A DNA stretch of 64,000 nucleotides from Bryobacteraceae bacterium (lineage in GTDB: Bacteria; Acidobacteriota; Terriglobia; Bryobacterales; Bryobacteraceae), in NCBI GenBank assembly GCA_026129905.1, contig JAHCHE010000037.1, forward strand, positions 1 through 64,000. Direction: 5' to 3'. The notes beneath the pieces were generated by a model. That model was not told the DNA's origin. It did not search any database and saw nothing but the letters and a program-made list of their open reading frames with translations. Both the position numbers and the translations under genes were made by a program. Shown here piece after piece: positions 1 to 9,052 of the stretch; position 1 is the first letter of the stretch; each line of letters begins with the position of its first letter.

Positions 1-303
<303 letters not shown>

Positions 304-594
304 TTATTTCACGAGTACCCCGAGAACTTCGTCTTCCCGCAGGATCAGATATTCTTCCCCGTCGAGCTTGATGTCGTTGCCCGAGTACTTGCCGAACAGA
401 ATGCGGTCGCCGACCTGCACATCGAGTGGAACGAGCTTGCCGTCCTCCAGACGCTTGCCCTTTCCGGCCGCCACAACTTCCCCTTCCTGCGGCTTCTCTT
501 TCGCCGAATCCGGTATGATGATGCCACCCTTGACCGTCTCTTTCTCTTCGATCCTCTTGATGACAAGACGATCGTATAGCGGACGCAACTGCAT
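304..594 (-). CDS. groES: Co-chaperonin GroES (Hsp10)
   Basis: This 96-residue co-chaperonin caps the GroEL ring. It begins [19 protein letters not shown], has the flexible mobile loop [18 protein letters not shown], and ends in [16 protein letters not shown], all typical GroES. An upstream in-frame start at 657 would add 21 unconserved residues. I chose the ATG at 594 because AGGAGG sits about 10 nt before it and the protein then has the normal family length. It is the first gene of the groESL operon, transcribed from the CIRCE promoter 70 bp upstream. Confidence 0.97.
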   Translation of the reverse strand: MQLRPLYDRLVIKRIEEKETVKGGIIIPDSAKEKPQEGEVVAAGKGKRLEDGKLVPLDVQVGDRILFGKYSGNDIKLDGEEYLILREDEVLGVLVK

Positions 595-661
595 CGCTGG
601 TAGTCCTCCTGACTTGAATTTGCGGTTGTATTTCTCTCCCGAACGGGGAGCCTTCAAGACT

Positions 662-691
662 CTTTTAGCACTCCAGGTGGTGGAGTGTCAA
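662..691 (-). promoter_or_regulatory. groESL promoter with embedded CIRCE operator (HrcA site)
   Basis: The inverted repeat TTAGCACTC-N9-GAGTGTCAA occupies 665-691 and matches the CIRCE consensus (TTAGCACTC-N9-GAGTGCTAA), with two mismatches in one arm. Read on the minus strand, TTGACA (691-686) and TAAAAG (667-662) are 18 bp apart, so the operator fills the spacer and overlaps both promoter boxes. HrcA bound here would exclude RNA polymerase. CIRCE/HrcA control of groESL is established in many phyla. No hrcA gene is in the window. Confidence 0.88.
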
Positions 692-806
692 GCGCAAGCC
701 TGTAAATGATTCATAACAAAAGCTAAAAAGTTTCGCCAGGGCGGCCGTCGCCAATTCCTGGAACGGGCCTCGCCAGCCGCCTCGCGCTTTCCCGTCCGGT
801 CGCCGG

Positions 807-3089
807 TTATTGCGCCCGTCCGTCCGCCAGCGGCGACTTTCTGCCGCTCTGCGCGAGGTTGCCGCCGTAAACGCGCCGGTAAATGTGCGCGTTGCGCAGC
901 ACGATCTGCACGTAGTTGCGCGTCTCGGTGAAGGGAATCGTCTCGACGAACTCCGCCGGTTCCTGGAAGTCGCCCCAAGTGAGCCATTCCTTCGCGCGCG
1001 ACAAGCCGGCGTTGTACGACGCGAGAGCGGCTTCAACATGGCCGTCCAGTTCTTCCACCTGCCGCCGGAAATAGTAGCTGCCCATGTTGATGTTGACATC
1101 GGGCTTGTGAAGCATCGACAGGTGGAAGCGCCTGTAGCCGAGCTTGGCCGAAAGACTCTTTCCCGTCGAGGGCATGATCTGGGTGAGACCGCGGGCTGAG
1201 GCGCGCGATACGGCCTGGATGTCGAACTCCGACTCCTGGCGGATCAGCGCCGCCATGAAGTAGGGATCCAGATCGCGCAGCTTCGAGTAGCGCTCCAGGT
1301 ATTCGCGATAGCGGAGCGGATACGCAAGCTGCCAGAATTCCTCCGGCGCCTCTTCGATGGGTATGGACAGGTACCCTGGGGAAATGCCCTTGATGTAGCG
1401 AATACTCTTTCCGTAGTCGCCTCGCGCGGCGGCTAATCGGGACAATTCCATTGCCAGCAAAGGCGCCTGCGCGCCGTTTTTGACCGCAAAACGCAATTCG
1501 TTTTCCGCCCAGTCGTCCCGCCCGGCGGCCAGCAGAAGGCGTGCGCGAACCAGCCGCTCGCTGGTTAGCTTGCTCGGCTCAAAATCGTCCGCCCGGTTCT
1601 TGTCGGGCAACTTCAGGCCGGCGATGAACTCCTTTACGAATGCCGAGGCCTGCACGCGGGCGATGGCGCCGTCGTCCAACCGGTCTTCGGCCAGCGTCGC
1701 GTGGTAGTAGTTGGGAAACCGGGACTTGAGTTCTTCGTAATAGCCGCGCGCCGTCTCCAACTGCCGCTCCCGCTCGGCCAGCCGCCCCAGGAAATACAAC
1801 GCCGCGGGCGCGTTCGCCGACGATGGGAACAACTGGAGATGCTGGCGCATCAGCGTCGAGGCCTGCGGCGAGCGCTTCATGTAGGCGTTCCAGCTTATCT
1901 TCCAGTGGCAGTAGATCGACTCGCTTTCGATCGGGAACGATTCGGCGCATTGCCGGAACAGCGGCTCATAACGCGCGGTGTCGTTGCGCAGCAGGTAGTG
2001 ATTGCCGACCGCCACCAGGCCCTGAAGCCGCCACGGCGACGTCTTGTGAGCCTTGTTCAGGTTGTCGAGCGCGGCGAGCATTCCCGCGATGTTTCCTGCG
2101 CGGCGGGAACTGGCCAGCACGTAGTAAAGCCGTTCCGCCTCCACCGCCGGCGTCGCCGACTTGAAGCCGTTCAGCCATTTCAGCGCGATGGCGTCGTGCC
2201 TCCGCAGATAGCGGACCCGCCCCAGCCAGACGCGTGCGCGGTCCCGGTTCGCTCCGGCCAGCTTCACCGTCATGTCCTGGAGTTCCTGCCGCGCCGCGTC
2301 GTAGGCGCCGGCGGCGATCAGCCGGTCCACCCGCGTGAACATCGCGTCAGGCATCAGCGGGGGGTACGAGCCGCCCATCCGGGCCCGCAGCCGGACAAAG
2401 GCCGACTCCGCGCGCTTGGAGACGGGCAAGGCGGCGTAATCCGAATAGAGGGACTGCCAGAGCGGGACCGCTTCCGACAGCGCTCCGGATTCCTCCAGGT
2501 TGAGCGCCAGCAGTTCCAAACCCTCCGGCTGGGGCAGTTCATCCGCGTACTTGCGAAGAAGGGCCATCGCCTCGGCCCGCCGCCCTGTCTCCCGGTAGAT
2601 GGTCCCGATCGTCAGGATCGCCCGGGGCCGCAGGGGTGAAACGGGCGAGTTGCGGATCACCGCTTCCATCGCCTCGATCGCCTTTGGGTAATTCAGATTG
2701 CGGTAGTGAGCCCGGCCCGCGTAAAAAGCCGCATAATCCCGCAGCTTCGGAAGCCGGTCCTTGGCGGTGTCCAGGTGCTTCAACGCCGAAGCCGGCTGCC
2801 CCGACTCGGCCTTGCCTGCGCCGACCACCAGGTACGCAAGCCCGCCGGAATCCTGTCGCGCATACTTCGAGGCATACCGGAGCAGGGCATCCTCGTTCGC
2901 CGCCGTCGGCGACTTCGAATAGGCGCGCGAAAGGCTCTCCAGCGTCGGTGGAGGAGACGCGACGGCGAATACGCCCGCGGCAAGGAGGAAAAGACCGGCC
3001 GCGCCTTTCGCCGCGCGGCTCTTAGTGTTTTGGTCCCAGCGAAGGTTCATCATCGTCAGCCAGCCTGCAAACGAACTCGAACGTAACAT
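807..3089 (-). CDS. slt: Soluble lytic murein transglycosylase with TPR-like superhelix
   Basis: This exported 760-residue enzyme should cleave the MurNAc-GlcNAc bond of peptidoglycan with 1,6-anhydro ring formation. A hydrophobic segment (LFLLAAGVFAVAS) near residue 35 is a signal peptide. Residues about 50-580 are alpha-helical repeats like the U/L superhelix of Slt70. The catalytic domain starts near 612 with ALIRQESEFD (general-acid Glu near 619), then ARGLTQIMPST and ASYNAGLSRAKEW, the family-1 LT signature. The start is uncertain: two ATGs at 3053/3050 would shorten the leader by 12-13 residues, and none has a good ribosome-binding site. It is the last gene of the xdhC-asmA run, 21 bp after the GAF-like gene. 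Confidence 0.92.
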   Translation of the reverse strand: MLRSSSFAGWLTMMNLRWDQNTKSRAAKGAAGLFLLAAGVFAVASPPPTLESLSRAYSKSPTAANEDALLRYASKYARQDSGGLAYLVVGAGKAESGQPASALKHLDTAKDRLPKLRDYAAFYAGRAHYRNLNYPKAIEAMEAVIRNSPVSPLRPRAILTIGTIYRETGRRAEAMALLRKYADELPQPEGLELLALNLEESGALSEAVPLWQSLYSDYAALPVSKRAESAFVRLRARMGGSYPPLMPDAMFTRVDRLIAAGAYDAARQELQDMTVKLAGANRDRARVWLGRVRYLRRHDAIALKWLNGFKSATPAVEAERLYYVLASSRRAGNIAGMLAALDNLNKAHKTSPWRLQGLVAVGNHYLLRNDTARYEPLFRQCAESFPIESESIYCHWKISWNAYMKRSPQASTLMRQHLQLFPSSANAPAALYFLGRLAERERQLETARGYYEELKSRFPNYYHATLAEDRLDDGAIARVQASAFVKEFIAGLKLPDKNRADDFEPSKLTSERLVRARLLLAAGRDDWAENELRFAVKNGAQAPLLAMELSRLAAARGDYGKSIRYIKGISPGYLSIPIEEAPEEFWQLAYPLRYREYLERYSKLRDLDPYFMAALIRQESEFDIQAVSRASARGLTQIMPSTGKSLSAKLGYRRFHLSMLHKPDVNINMGSYYFRRQVEELDGHVEAALASYNAGLSRAKEWLTWGDFQEPAEFVETIPFTETRNYVQIVLRNAHIYRRVYGGNLAQSGRKSPLADGRAQ

Positions 3090-3110
3090 CGTCCATTGCC
3101 GGGCCGTCGA

Positions 3111-3653
3111 TCAGGGCTCGGCGCCGCCAATAGAGATCAGACCAGACGCTCCTGTGGGCGCCAGAGCCTCCAGCGCCGCGCCCCCGAGCGTCGCCACCAG
3201 TTCAAGGCCGCTCAAGATCCCGGCCTCGTTTCCCTCGGCGAGCAGAATCGCCGCAACCTTTCCATGCGCCACCAGCGGCGCCAGAAGCACGGTCCGTCCT
3301 GCGCCAGGCAGGAGTCCAATCAGGCTTCCGGAGATCTCGCTCGCCTCTGCCAGCGCGACCACCGAGTCCCGCGAATCGACGACTGTCCGAAACGCGCCCG
3401 CAAGGGGTATACCGACGTCCCGCGGGCGCTCGCTCTCGCGGCCGCGAACGCCAAACGCTTCCAAATGCAGCGTTTCACGATTCACGCGCAATAAAGCGGC
3501 AACGCCGGAGAACACCAGCGCCGCCTCGACAACCGCCGTCGCCCATGCCGGTTGGCCGGCCAGCGAACGCATCGTTCGCGTGGCGCGGTTCAGGCGTTCC
3601 AGCAACCGCGAATCCGCGGCGAGACCGGCCTCAACCCGCTGTTCCGCGACCAA
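3111..3653 (-). CDS. GAF-like domain protein of unknown function
   Basis: This 180-residue protein has no signal peptide. The first 40 residues look helical. The rest has the alternating pattern of a GAF domain, with a segment GRTVLLAPLVAHGKVAAILLAEG near residues 118-140 that resembles the central GAF strands. No catalytic or output domain is visible, so it may be a stand-alone sensor or scaffold. The start is TTG with AGGGGC just upstream. It begins 9 bp after asmA ends and ends 21 bp before slt, so it is co-transcribed. The fold assignment is by pattern only. Confidence 0.6.
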   Translation of the reverse strand: MVAEQRVEAGLAADSRLLERLNRATRTMRSLAGQPAWATAVVEAALVFSGVAALLRVNRETLHLEAFGVRGRESERPRDVGIPLAGAFRTVVDSRDSVVALAEASEISGSLIGLLPGAGRTVLLAPLVAHGKVAAILLAEGNEAGILSGLELVATLGGAALEALAPTGASGLISIGGAEP

Positions 3654-3662
3654 GCCCCTATT

Positions 3663-6029
3663 TTAACGTATTCCCTTACTTCTTGGCTGTAATCGTAGAG
3701 GAATTAATGTGCCTGTCATTCCTAGCTGTTCGTTATCGTTGGAAAGCACTAGCTCCAGGTTGCCGCCCGCCGTACGCCCCGTTCCGGAGTAGGTGTCGGC
3801 TCCCCGCGCCACCTCGAGCGATTTCAATGCCAGGACGGGCAGCCCCCCAGCCGTCGTTAACTCAAAGGAACCAAAGGCCGAATCCCACATATTGGGTGGC
3901 GCGGGTGACGGCCAGTGGCCCGAGAACGAACCATCCGCGCGTAGCCCTGCCAGAACCTGATCGCCCAGCCCGGAAGCCTCCAGTATCCCCGCCACGTTTA
4001 GAACGCCGCTCTCCCACGCCACGCCCTTCAAATCCAATTCGGCCTTGTACCGTGGGGTTGCGTTCCGCAGATCCACCGTGATGTGGCCCGAAAGGAGGCC
4101 CTCATGGCACTCCGACGTGAGGTTCTCGAATTCCGCGCTAAGGCCGCGCCAGCGCAGTTTCGCTCCGGCGCCCCGGAGACGCACCGGTCCGGCCGTAAGC
4201 TCATCGACGTGAACCGCGCCTTCGGCGAAGCGGTTGCGCAGCCATTTCGGCGCCGTCGGCGGCGGAAACCGGAGCGTCCGGGCGATGAAACCTTGCCGCG
4301 GCCGAACCAGCGACGGTTGGAGAAGACGTTCCAGTTCCACGGCATCCGCCCTTGGGATGTGCAGATCGATCCGGTGCGGTTGCGCCGGCTGCGTCGCGGC
4401 CCTATAGTTTCCCGAAAAGCCGATGTCGCCCGCGGATGCCCGGATCAGCCGAATCTGCGTGGACGTCGGCCTTAGCGTCGCTGCCGCGGAGGCAATCGAC
4501 ACCGGCTTATTCAACCCCTCCACCGGGATTACCGCCTCCTTGATCGTGAACTTGCCGCTCCACGCGCCGCTTCCCGAGCCGGTCCGATAGCGAAGCTGGC
4601 CCTGAACGACGCCCGACAGGAACGACGAGAACAACGGCGCCGGCGGCGCGCTGGCGAGCCTCTGCCAGAACGCGACGAAAGCCGGGATGGACACGCGCTC
4701 CGCGTCGAGGCTGACGTCAAGCTCGCCCGTGGGAGGCGCGTACGACACCTCCACCCGCGCGGCGTCCTCTTCCCCGGCGCGCACCGCGGCCGGCTTCAGT
4801 CGCACCATGCGGTCGTCCAGGAAGAGAGAAGCCTCCTGAACGGAAAGCCGCCCGGCGTCGGGAACGGAGATGTTCGCGTCCTGAATCGCAAGCTGCCCGC
4901 GAAGCCGCCCTTGCGAGGAGAGGCTGAATGCCCCCGACATGCTGCCTCCCAGCGCCAGCCCCGGCGGCACGGCGGTCCCGGTTTCGCGCGCCAGTTCCGG
5001 CAGGGAATCCAGCGGCAGTTCCCGCAACGCGACGGCCAGCGCCCACCTCACCTGGGTAAGGTAGTCGGAAGCGTGAAAGCGGATCGAGACGGGAAGCTGC
5101 CCGGTCCCGCTCTCCAGCGTCAGTCGCTGCGCCTGGAGGTCAAGAAGCCCGCGATAGTCGATGGACGACGTGCTTGCCTGGTCTCGCAGCAGCAGCCGCT
5201 GATCGAACTCCACCATTTGCAGCGAACCCGTGATGCGAATGGCCGACATCTCGCCCTCCAGCCGCGCGGTGGACGCGATGAACCCGGCCAGCCCCATGCC
5301 CCGTCCGTGCAGCAGCCGTAGCACTTCGGATAAAGGGCTCCGCTCCAGGTGCAGGCTCACCGCGATCCGGTTTCCGCCGTCGGGAGGAAACGTCAGCAGC
5401 CCGGCGCCGGTCAGCGTGCTGAACCGTCCGCCGGGGCGGTCCGTGCGAGCCGGTTCGCCGGAGAACCGCAGTTGCACGCCCGTCGGCTCGGCGCGCGACG
5501 GCGAGACGTCCAGGTCCGTGTTCGCGAAGTAGAAGATGGACTTCGTGAGGCCGAACTTGAAGTTCAGACGGCCCGAGCGCACCCGGATTTCCGGCAGGCG
5601 CGCCCGTCCGCGGCGCGATACGTCGAATGCGCGGTCCAGCAGCGGCGGGTAGTTCCAGGCGCCTTCGTCGCTTTTCACCAGGTTGACCTTGGGATCGTTG
5701 AGGCTGAGGCGTGAGAACTCCAGTCGCCGTTGGAACAGGCTGCTCAAACGCACGCCGATGTCGAGCGTAGGAACGTACGCCAGCGGTTCCAGGCCGAACG
5801 ACGGGTCGTCGTGGATAATTACCCGGCTGATCGACAGACCAGGCTGAGGAAACAGCTTCAAACGAACCGCGCCGCTGATCTCCACCTTCCGGTCCAGAGC
5901 CTGCTGGAGGGCGCGGCGGATGCGGTCCCGGTAGCGGTCCGCGCGTACCAGCGGCGCCGCCAGGCAGATGGCAACCACCGCGGGCGCGAGAACTTTAATG
6001 CGCCGGCGGAGGGCGCCTCGCGGTTTCAT
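3663..6029 (-). CDS. AsmA-family large envelope protein
   Basis: This 788-residue protein has an N-terminal membrane anchor (VLAPAVVAICLAAPLV) followed by a long periplasmic beta-rich region. The start of the mature part (ALQQALDRKVEISGAVRL, LFPQPGLSISRVIIHDDP, LEFSRLSLNDPKVNLVKSDEGAWN) is characteristic of AsmA. AsmA/TamB-like proteins form hydrophobic grooves spanning the periplasm and are implicated in phospholipid transport to the outer membrane. The C-terminal third (VARGADTYSGTGRTAGG, LGMTGTL) repeats the same style. It overlaps the mobA-like gene by 4 bp, so it is translationally coupled to it. That pairing is unusual for asmA. Confidence 0.85.
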   Translation of the reverse strand: MKPRGALRRRIKVLAPAVVAICLAAPLVRADRYRDRIRRALQQALDRKVEISGAVRLKLFPQPGLSISRVIIHDDPSFGLEPLAYVPTLDIGVRLSSLFQRRLEFSRLSLNDPKVNLVKSDEGAWNYPPLLDRAFDVSRRGRARLPEIRVRSGRLNFKFGLTKSIFYFANTDLDVSPSRAEPTGVQLRFSGEPARTDRPGGRFSTLTGAGLLTFPPDGGNRIAVSLHLERSPLSEVLRLLHGRGMGLAGFIASTARLEGEMSAIRITGSLQMVEFDQRLLLRDQASTSSIDYRGLLDLQAQRLTLESGTGQLPVSIRFHASDYLTQVRWALAVALRELPLDSLPELARETGTAVPPGLALGGSMSGAFSLSSQGRLRGQLAIQDANISVPDAGRLSVQEASLFLDDRMVRLKPAAVRAGEEDAARVEVSYAPPTGELDVSLDAERVSIPAFVAFWQRLASAPPAPLFSSFLSGVVQGQLRYRTGSGSGAWSGKFTIKEAVIPVEGLNKPVSIASAAATLRPTSTQIRLIRASAGDIGFSGNYRAATQPAQPHRIDLHIPRADAVELERLLQPSLVRPRQGFIARTLRFPPPTAPKWLRNRFAEGAVHVDELTAGPVRLRGAGAKLRWRGLSAEFENLTSECHEGLLSGHITVDLRNATPRYKAELDLKGVAWESGVLNVAGILEASGLGDQVLAGLRADGSFSGHWPSPAPPNMWDSAFGSFELTTAGGLPVLALKSLEVARGADTYSGTGRTAGGNLELVLSNDNEQLGMTGTLIPLRLQPRSKGIR

Positions 6030-6628
6030 GAACGGATTGCCCCGCCAACCAGCGCCCGGTACGCTTCCGGGTCGTCAATGTCGCGCAATATTCCCGGATC
6101 GTTCACCTCGATCCGGAGCGTCCGGTCCTCGTTCGCGCGAATGACGTCGCGGGCCGTGGCCTCGGGCGGCAGCGCAAGCAGCGCTGCGATCAGCTCGCGG
6201 CGGACGCACACCGGATGGCCGCGCTTCCCATCGTGAACGGGCACGATAACCGATGCGTGGGGAGACGCGTCGTCGAGCGCCCGCGCCAGCGCCGCGATCG
6301 TTGAGGGGAGCACCAAAGGATAGTCCACCGGCGTAAACATCACCGCTTCCGCGTCCGGCGGAGCGGCTGTCAGACCGCATTGCAGCGAACTGAGTTGGCC
6401 ACGCTCCGGATCCGGATTGGCGACGAACTGAACCTCGGTGGCCCGCGCGGCGCCCCGCCGAATCGCGTCCACGTGTGCGCCGACCACGACGATCACCGGC
6501 GCGCAGTGAGGAAGCAGCGCTCCGATCAGCCGGTCCAGGAACGTCTCTTCGCCGATCGGCAGCAAGGCTTTGGGCGATCCCATCCGCCGCGAGGCGCCCC
6601 CCGCAAGGATGATGCCCGTCAGGGTCAT
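6026..6628 (-). CDS. MobA/MocA-type molybdenum-cofactor nucleotidyltransferase-like protein
   Basis: This 200-residue NTP-transferase-fold protein begins with the nucleotide-binding signature LAGGASRRMGSPKALLP (residues 8-24). It then has VVGAH, the metal/nucleotide segment FTPVDYPLV, and HGKRGHPV near the C-terminus. These features resemble MocA, which attaches CMP to molybdopterin for xanthine-dehydrogenase-class enzymes, or related NTP transferases. Lying directly after xdhC with a 4-bp overlap strongly favours a role in molybdenum cofactor maturation. No molybdoenzyme structural gene is in the window. Specificity for CTP versus GTP cannot be told from the sequence. Confidence 0.85.
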   Translation of the reverse strand: MTLTGIILAGGASRRMGSPKALLPIGEETFLDRLIGALLPHCAPVIVVVGAHVDAIRRGAARATEVQFVANPDPERGQLSSLQCGLTAAPPDAEAVMFTPVDYPLVLPSTIAALARALDDASPHASVIVPVHDGKRGHPVCVRRELIAALLALPPEATARDVIRANEDRTLRIEVNDPGILRDIDDPEAYRALVGGAIRS

Positions 6629-7461
6629 TTGAGTACAGGCCGCAGAGCCGGGTTGGTGAAGATGGATTTCGAGAGTTCCCGCCAGCTTGAATTGGGGTTG
6701 CGCCGCGCCGCGATCATCTCCGCCACCACCGACACGGCGATTTCCTCCGGCGTCACGGCGCCGATTTCCAGCCCCATGGGCGCTGAAAGCCTGTCGAAAA
6801 CCTCCCGCGGGGCGCCCTCTTTTTCCAGCTCTTTCACCAGTGAAATCACTTTCCGTTTGCTGCCGATCATCGAGATGTAGCGCGCGCCCGTGGTGATGGC
6901 CCAGCGCAGCACCCGTAGGTCGTCGCGATGTCCCCGCGTAACGATGATGAGATACGCCGAATCGGTGATTCCGAGCTTTGGAAAGATCTCCTCGTAGATG
7001 CCGGCATGGATCTCGTCGGCTTCCGGAAAGCGGTCCCGGTTCGCGAACTGTTCCCGGTCGTCAATCACGACGGTAGCGAAGCCGGCCAGGTTCGCCACTT
7101 TCGACAGGCTTTTCGATACGTGCCCGGCGCCGAAGATGAACGCCCGCGGCTGAGGAATCACCGGCTCGACGTACACGTGAAGCTGCCCGCCGCAGATGAG
7201 CCCGCTCTCGTAGGCCGCGTCCTGTCCCAGGTTGAAATCCAGGTACTGGGGCTTTTCCGTCTCGATAACCTCCCGCGCCGCGTTCCAGACTTCCGCCTCC
7301 ACGCAGCCGCCGCCGATGGTTCCCGTCATCGAGCCGTCGTCGCGCACCAGCAGTTTCGCGCTCTGATAGCTCGGTATGGAGCCGTTCACCTCCACGATTG
7401 TGGCGAGCGCGCACTTGCGGCCCGCGCGCCGCAGGCGCACCAGCTCCTCGAACACATCCAT
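6625..7461 (-). CDS. xdhC: XdhC/CoxI-family molybdoenzyme maturation factor
   Basis: XdhC proteins bind molybdenum cofactor and help insert its sulfurated form into xanthine-dehydrogenase or CO-dehydrogenase-type enzymes. The 278-residue sequence has the N-terminal XdhC/CoxI domain (ATIVEVNGSIP, TGTIGGGCVEAEVW with its conserved Cys, GLICGGQLHVYVEP). A Rossmann-type domain follows, starting AFIFGAGHVSKSLS near residue 108 and including VTRGHRDDLRVLRWA. It is the first gene of the operon. A perfect TATAAT hexamer (7475-7470) ends 8 nt before the ATG and no Shine-Dalgarno is present, suggesting leaderless translation. Confidence 0.92.
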   Translation of the reverse strand: MDVFEELVRLRRAGRKCALATIVEVNGSIPSYQSAKLLVRDDGSMTGTIGGGCVEAEVWNAAREVIETEKPQYLDFNLGQDAAYESGLICGGQLHVYVEPVIPQPRAFIFGAGHVSKSLSKVANLAGFATVVIDDREQFANRDRFPEADEIHAGIYEEIFPKLGITDSAYLIIVTRGHRDDLRVLRWAITTGARYISMIGSKRKVISLVKELEKEGAPREVFDRLSAPMGLEIGAVTPEEIAVSVVAEMIAARRNPNSSWRELSKSIFTNPALRPVLK

Positions 7462-7469
7462 CGACGAAA

Positions 7470-7475
7470 ATTATA
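7470..7475 (-). promoter_or_regulatory. -10 hexamer (TATAAT) directly upstream of xdhC
   Basis: The minus-strand TATAAT ends 8 nt before the xdhC start codon, so transcription should begin at or within about 3 nt of the ATG. No convincing -35 box sits at 16-18 bp spacing. Confidence 0.6.
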
Positions 7476-7605
7476 CCGCGCCGGCAGAATTCCAAATATT
7501 CAAGGGGTTGATGATCGCTGCGAGTCGGCCTCACTTTGGCGCGGCTTTACACACGCGCCGCGGACGCCGTTCCATCGCAAAGCAGGCGCCTCGCAGCGGC
7601 GCCGC

Positions 7606-8784
7606 TTAGCTCGACTCCAGAACGTCCTCCCAACGCGTTTCGCGCCGGCTGTAGATCGCCATCCTCGCCATAATGGCGGTGCGCATCGCGTCCACCGCGC
7701 TGAAAGCGGCGTTCTCCACGTTCCCCGTGCGCGCTCCCTCGATGAATTCGTCCACCGCGTCCTCGGTGATGTCGTAGGTCGTCGCAACCTCCGCCGGCGC
7801 CTCCGAGGGACTCGGATCCTTGTAGCCCTTGGCCGGAAGCCGCTCGTCGACCACCTTGTCGTACCACCGGTAACCCTGCCGCGACGTGCTGATGGCGCCC
7901 TTTTGTCCGATGAACGTCTCGCCGATGTCGTTAAACCCCTGCGTGGAAAACTGGTTGGCGCTGTAGCTGAAGACCACGCCGTTCGGATACTCGAAGCTGA
8001 CCGAGAGGTTGTCCAGAATGTCGCCGTACGTGCGCTCGCGGCGCCCGCCATATCCGCAAGCCTTCATCGGGTGAGCGTCCATGAACCAGTTGGCGACGTC
8101 GATGTTATGACAATCCTGCTCGACGACGATATCGCCGGAGTAGTCGCGATAGAACAGCCAGTTGCGCATCTTCTCCTCGCCCGCCGGATGCCCGGCGCGA
8201 AGGGGCAGGTCCCCCGCCATCCAGGCCCCGCGGATCATCCGGATCTCGCCCAGCGCGCCGGACCGCACGATGCGGCAGGCCTCGCGATAGTCCTTGCCGT
8301 AGCGTTGCTGGAAATCCACCGAGATCCGCTTCCGTTCGTCCGCCTTGCGCGCGGCGGCCAGCAGGCGGCGGCATCCCGGCTCGTCCACCGCCACCGGTTT
8401 CTCCATGAAGATGTGCTTCCGCGCTTGCACGGCGGCCTCAAACTGCTCCGGCCGCAGGTGCGGAGGCGTCGCCAGCAGCACGGCGTCCACGTCGCTCTTC
8501 AGCAGTTCCTCATAGCTGCTGTAGGCCGCCGCGCCCGGAAACTGCTTCTTCGCCGCCGCGAGCATGTCCTCGTAGATGTCGCACACCCCCGCGATCCGGG
8601 CGTTCGGGTTCTGAGCGAAGTAGTTCGCGTCGTATGTTCCCCGCCGGCCGCAACCCACCAGGCCAACCGTAAGAGCGGAGTTGGCGCTGGTTCCTCGCGT
8701 CGCCCGCGGATTCGCAATTAGAAAGCCCGCGCCGGCGGTGGCGGATGTCTGTATGAAGTTCCTTCGGGAAGTGGTCGGATGCAT
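7606..8784 (-). CDS. Tat-exported Gfo/Idh/MocA-family oxidoreductase
   Basis: This 392-residue NAD(P)-dependent sugar or cyclitol dehydrogenase-like protein begins with a twin-arginine leader (TSRRNFIQTSATAGAGFLIA). The Rossmann motif VGLVGCGRRGTYD lies near residues 40-52. Next come VCDIYEDML and the family signature EKPVAVDEPGCRRLL near 150. The GFO_IDH_MocA C-terminal domain follows and includes VVEQDCHNIDVANWFMD. The substrate is unknown. Family members with Tat leaders in Acidobacteria and Planctomycetes are usually assigned to periplasmic glycan-derived substrates. Pairing in the periplasm implies a tightly bound cofactor exported in folded form. Confidence 0.9.
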   Translation of the reverse strand: MHPTTSRRNFIQTSATAGAGFLIANPRATRGTSANSALTVGLVGCGRRGTYDANYFAQNPNARIAGVCDIYEDMLAAAKKQFPGAAAYSSYEELLKSDVDAVLLATPPHLRPEQFEAAVQARKHIFMEKPVAVDEPGCRRLLAAARKADERKRISVDFQQRYGKDYREACRIVRSGALGEIRMIRGAWMAGDLPLRAGHPAGEEKMRNWLFYRDYSGDIVVEQDCHNIDVANWFMDAHPMKACGYGGRRERTYGDILDNLSVSFEYPNGVVFSYSANQFSTQGFNDIGETFIGQKGAISTSRQGYRWYDKVVDERLPAKGYKDPSPSEAPAEVATTYDITEDAVDEFIEGARTGNVENAAFSAVDAMRTAIMARMAIYSRRETRWEDVLESS

Positions 8785-8957
8785 GATCGGCTCCTTCGCC
8801 GTTTATCATCTCTCCGGCGGCGCGCGCCGGCAAGAGAAATTCGGGGGCGCAAATTTCCGCAGCTTATCCACGGATCGTCCACATGCGGCCGCCTCCGATC
8901 CAAAACCGCGCCGCCGCAACCCTGAACACTGCGCCATTTGCCCCTGCCAAATCAAAC

Positions 8958-8963
8958 TATAAG
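8958..8963 (+). promoter_or_regulatory. Possible -10 (TATAAG) for the nifJ operon
   Basis: TATAAG matches TATAAT at five positions and lies about 90 bp before the nifJ start within the only non-coding stretch (8785-9052). A -35-like TTTGCC is spaced only 15 bp away, so the assignment is weak. Apart from this I see no structured element in the 268-bp gap. Confidence 0.3.
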
Positions 8964-9052
8964 CTCCGAAAACCGCGAAGAATGCCCCACGGCGCCGCCT
9001 TCGGCGGATCGCTAAGCGCTTCATAACACGGCGCGAACCGCTACTTCACCCC

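Noticed and set aside
8864-8872. TTATCCACG resembles a DnaA box
   Set aside because: It is a single copy with no cluster, no AT-rich unwinding region and no dnaA/dnaN nearby, so there is no support for an origin.
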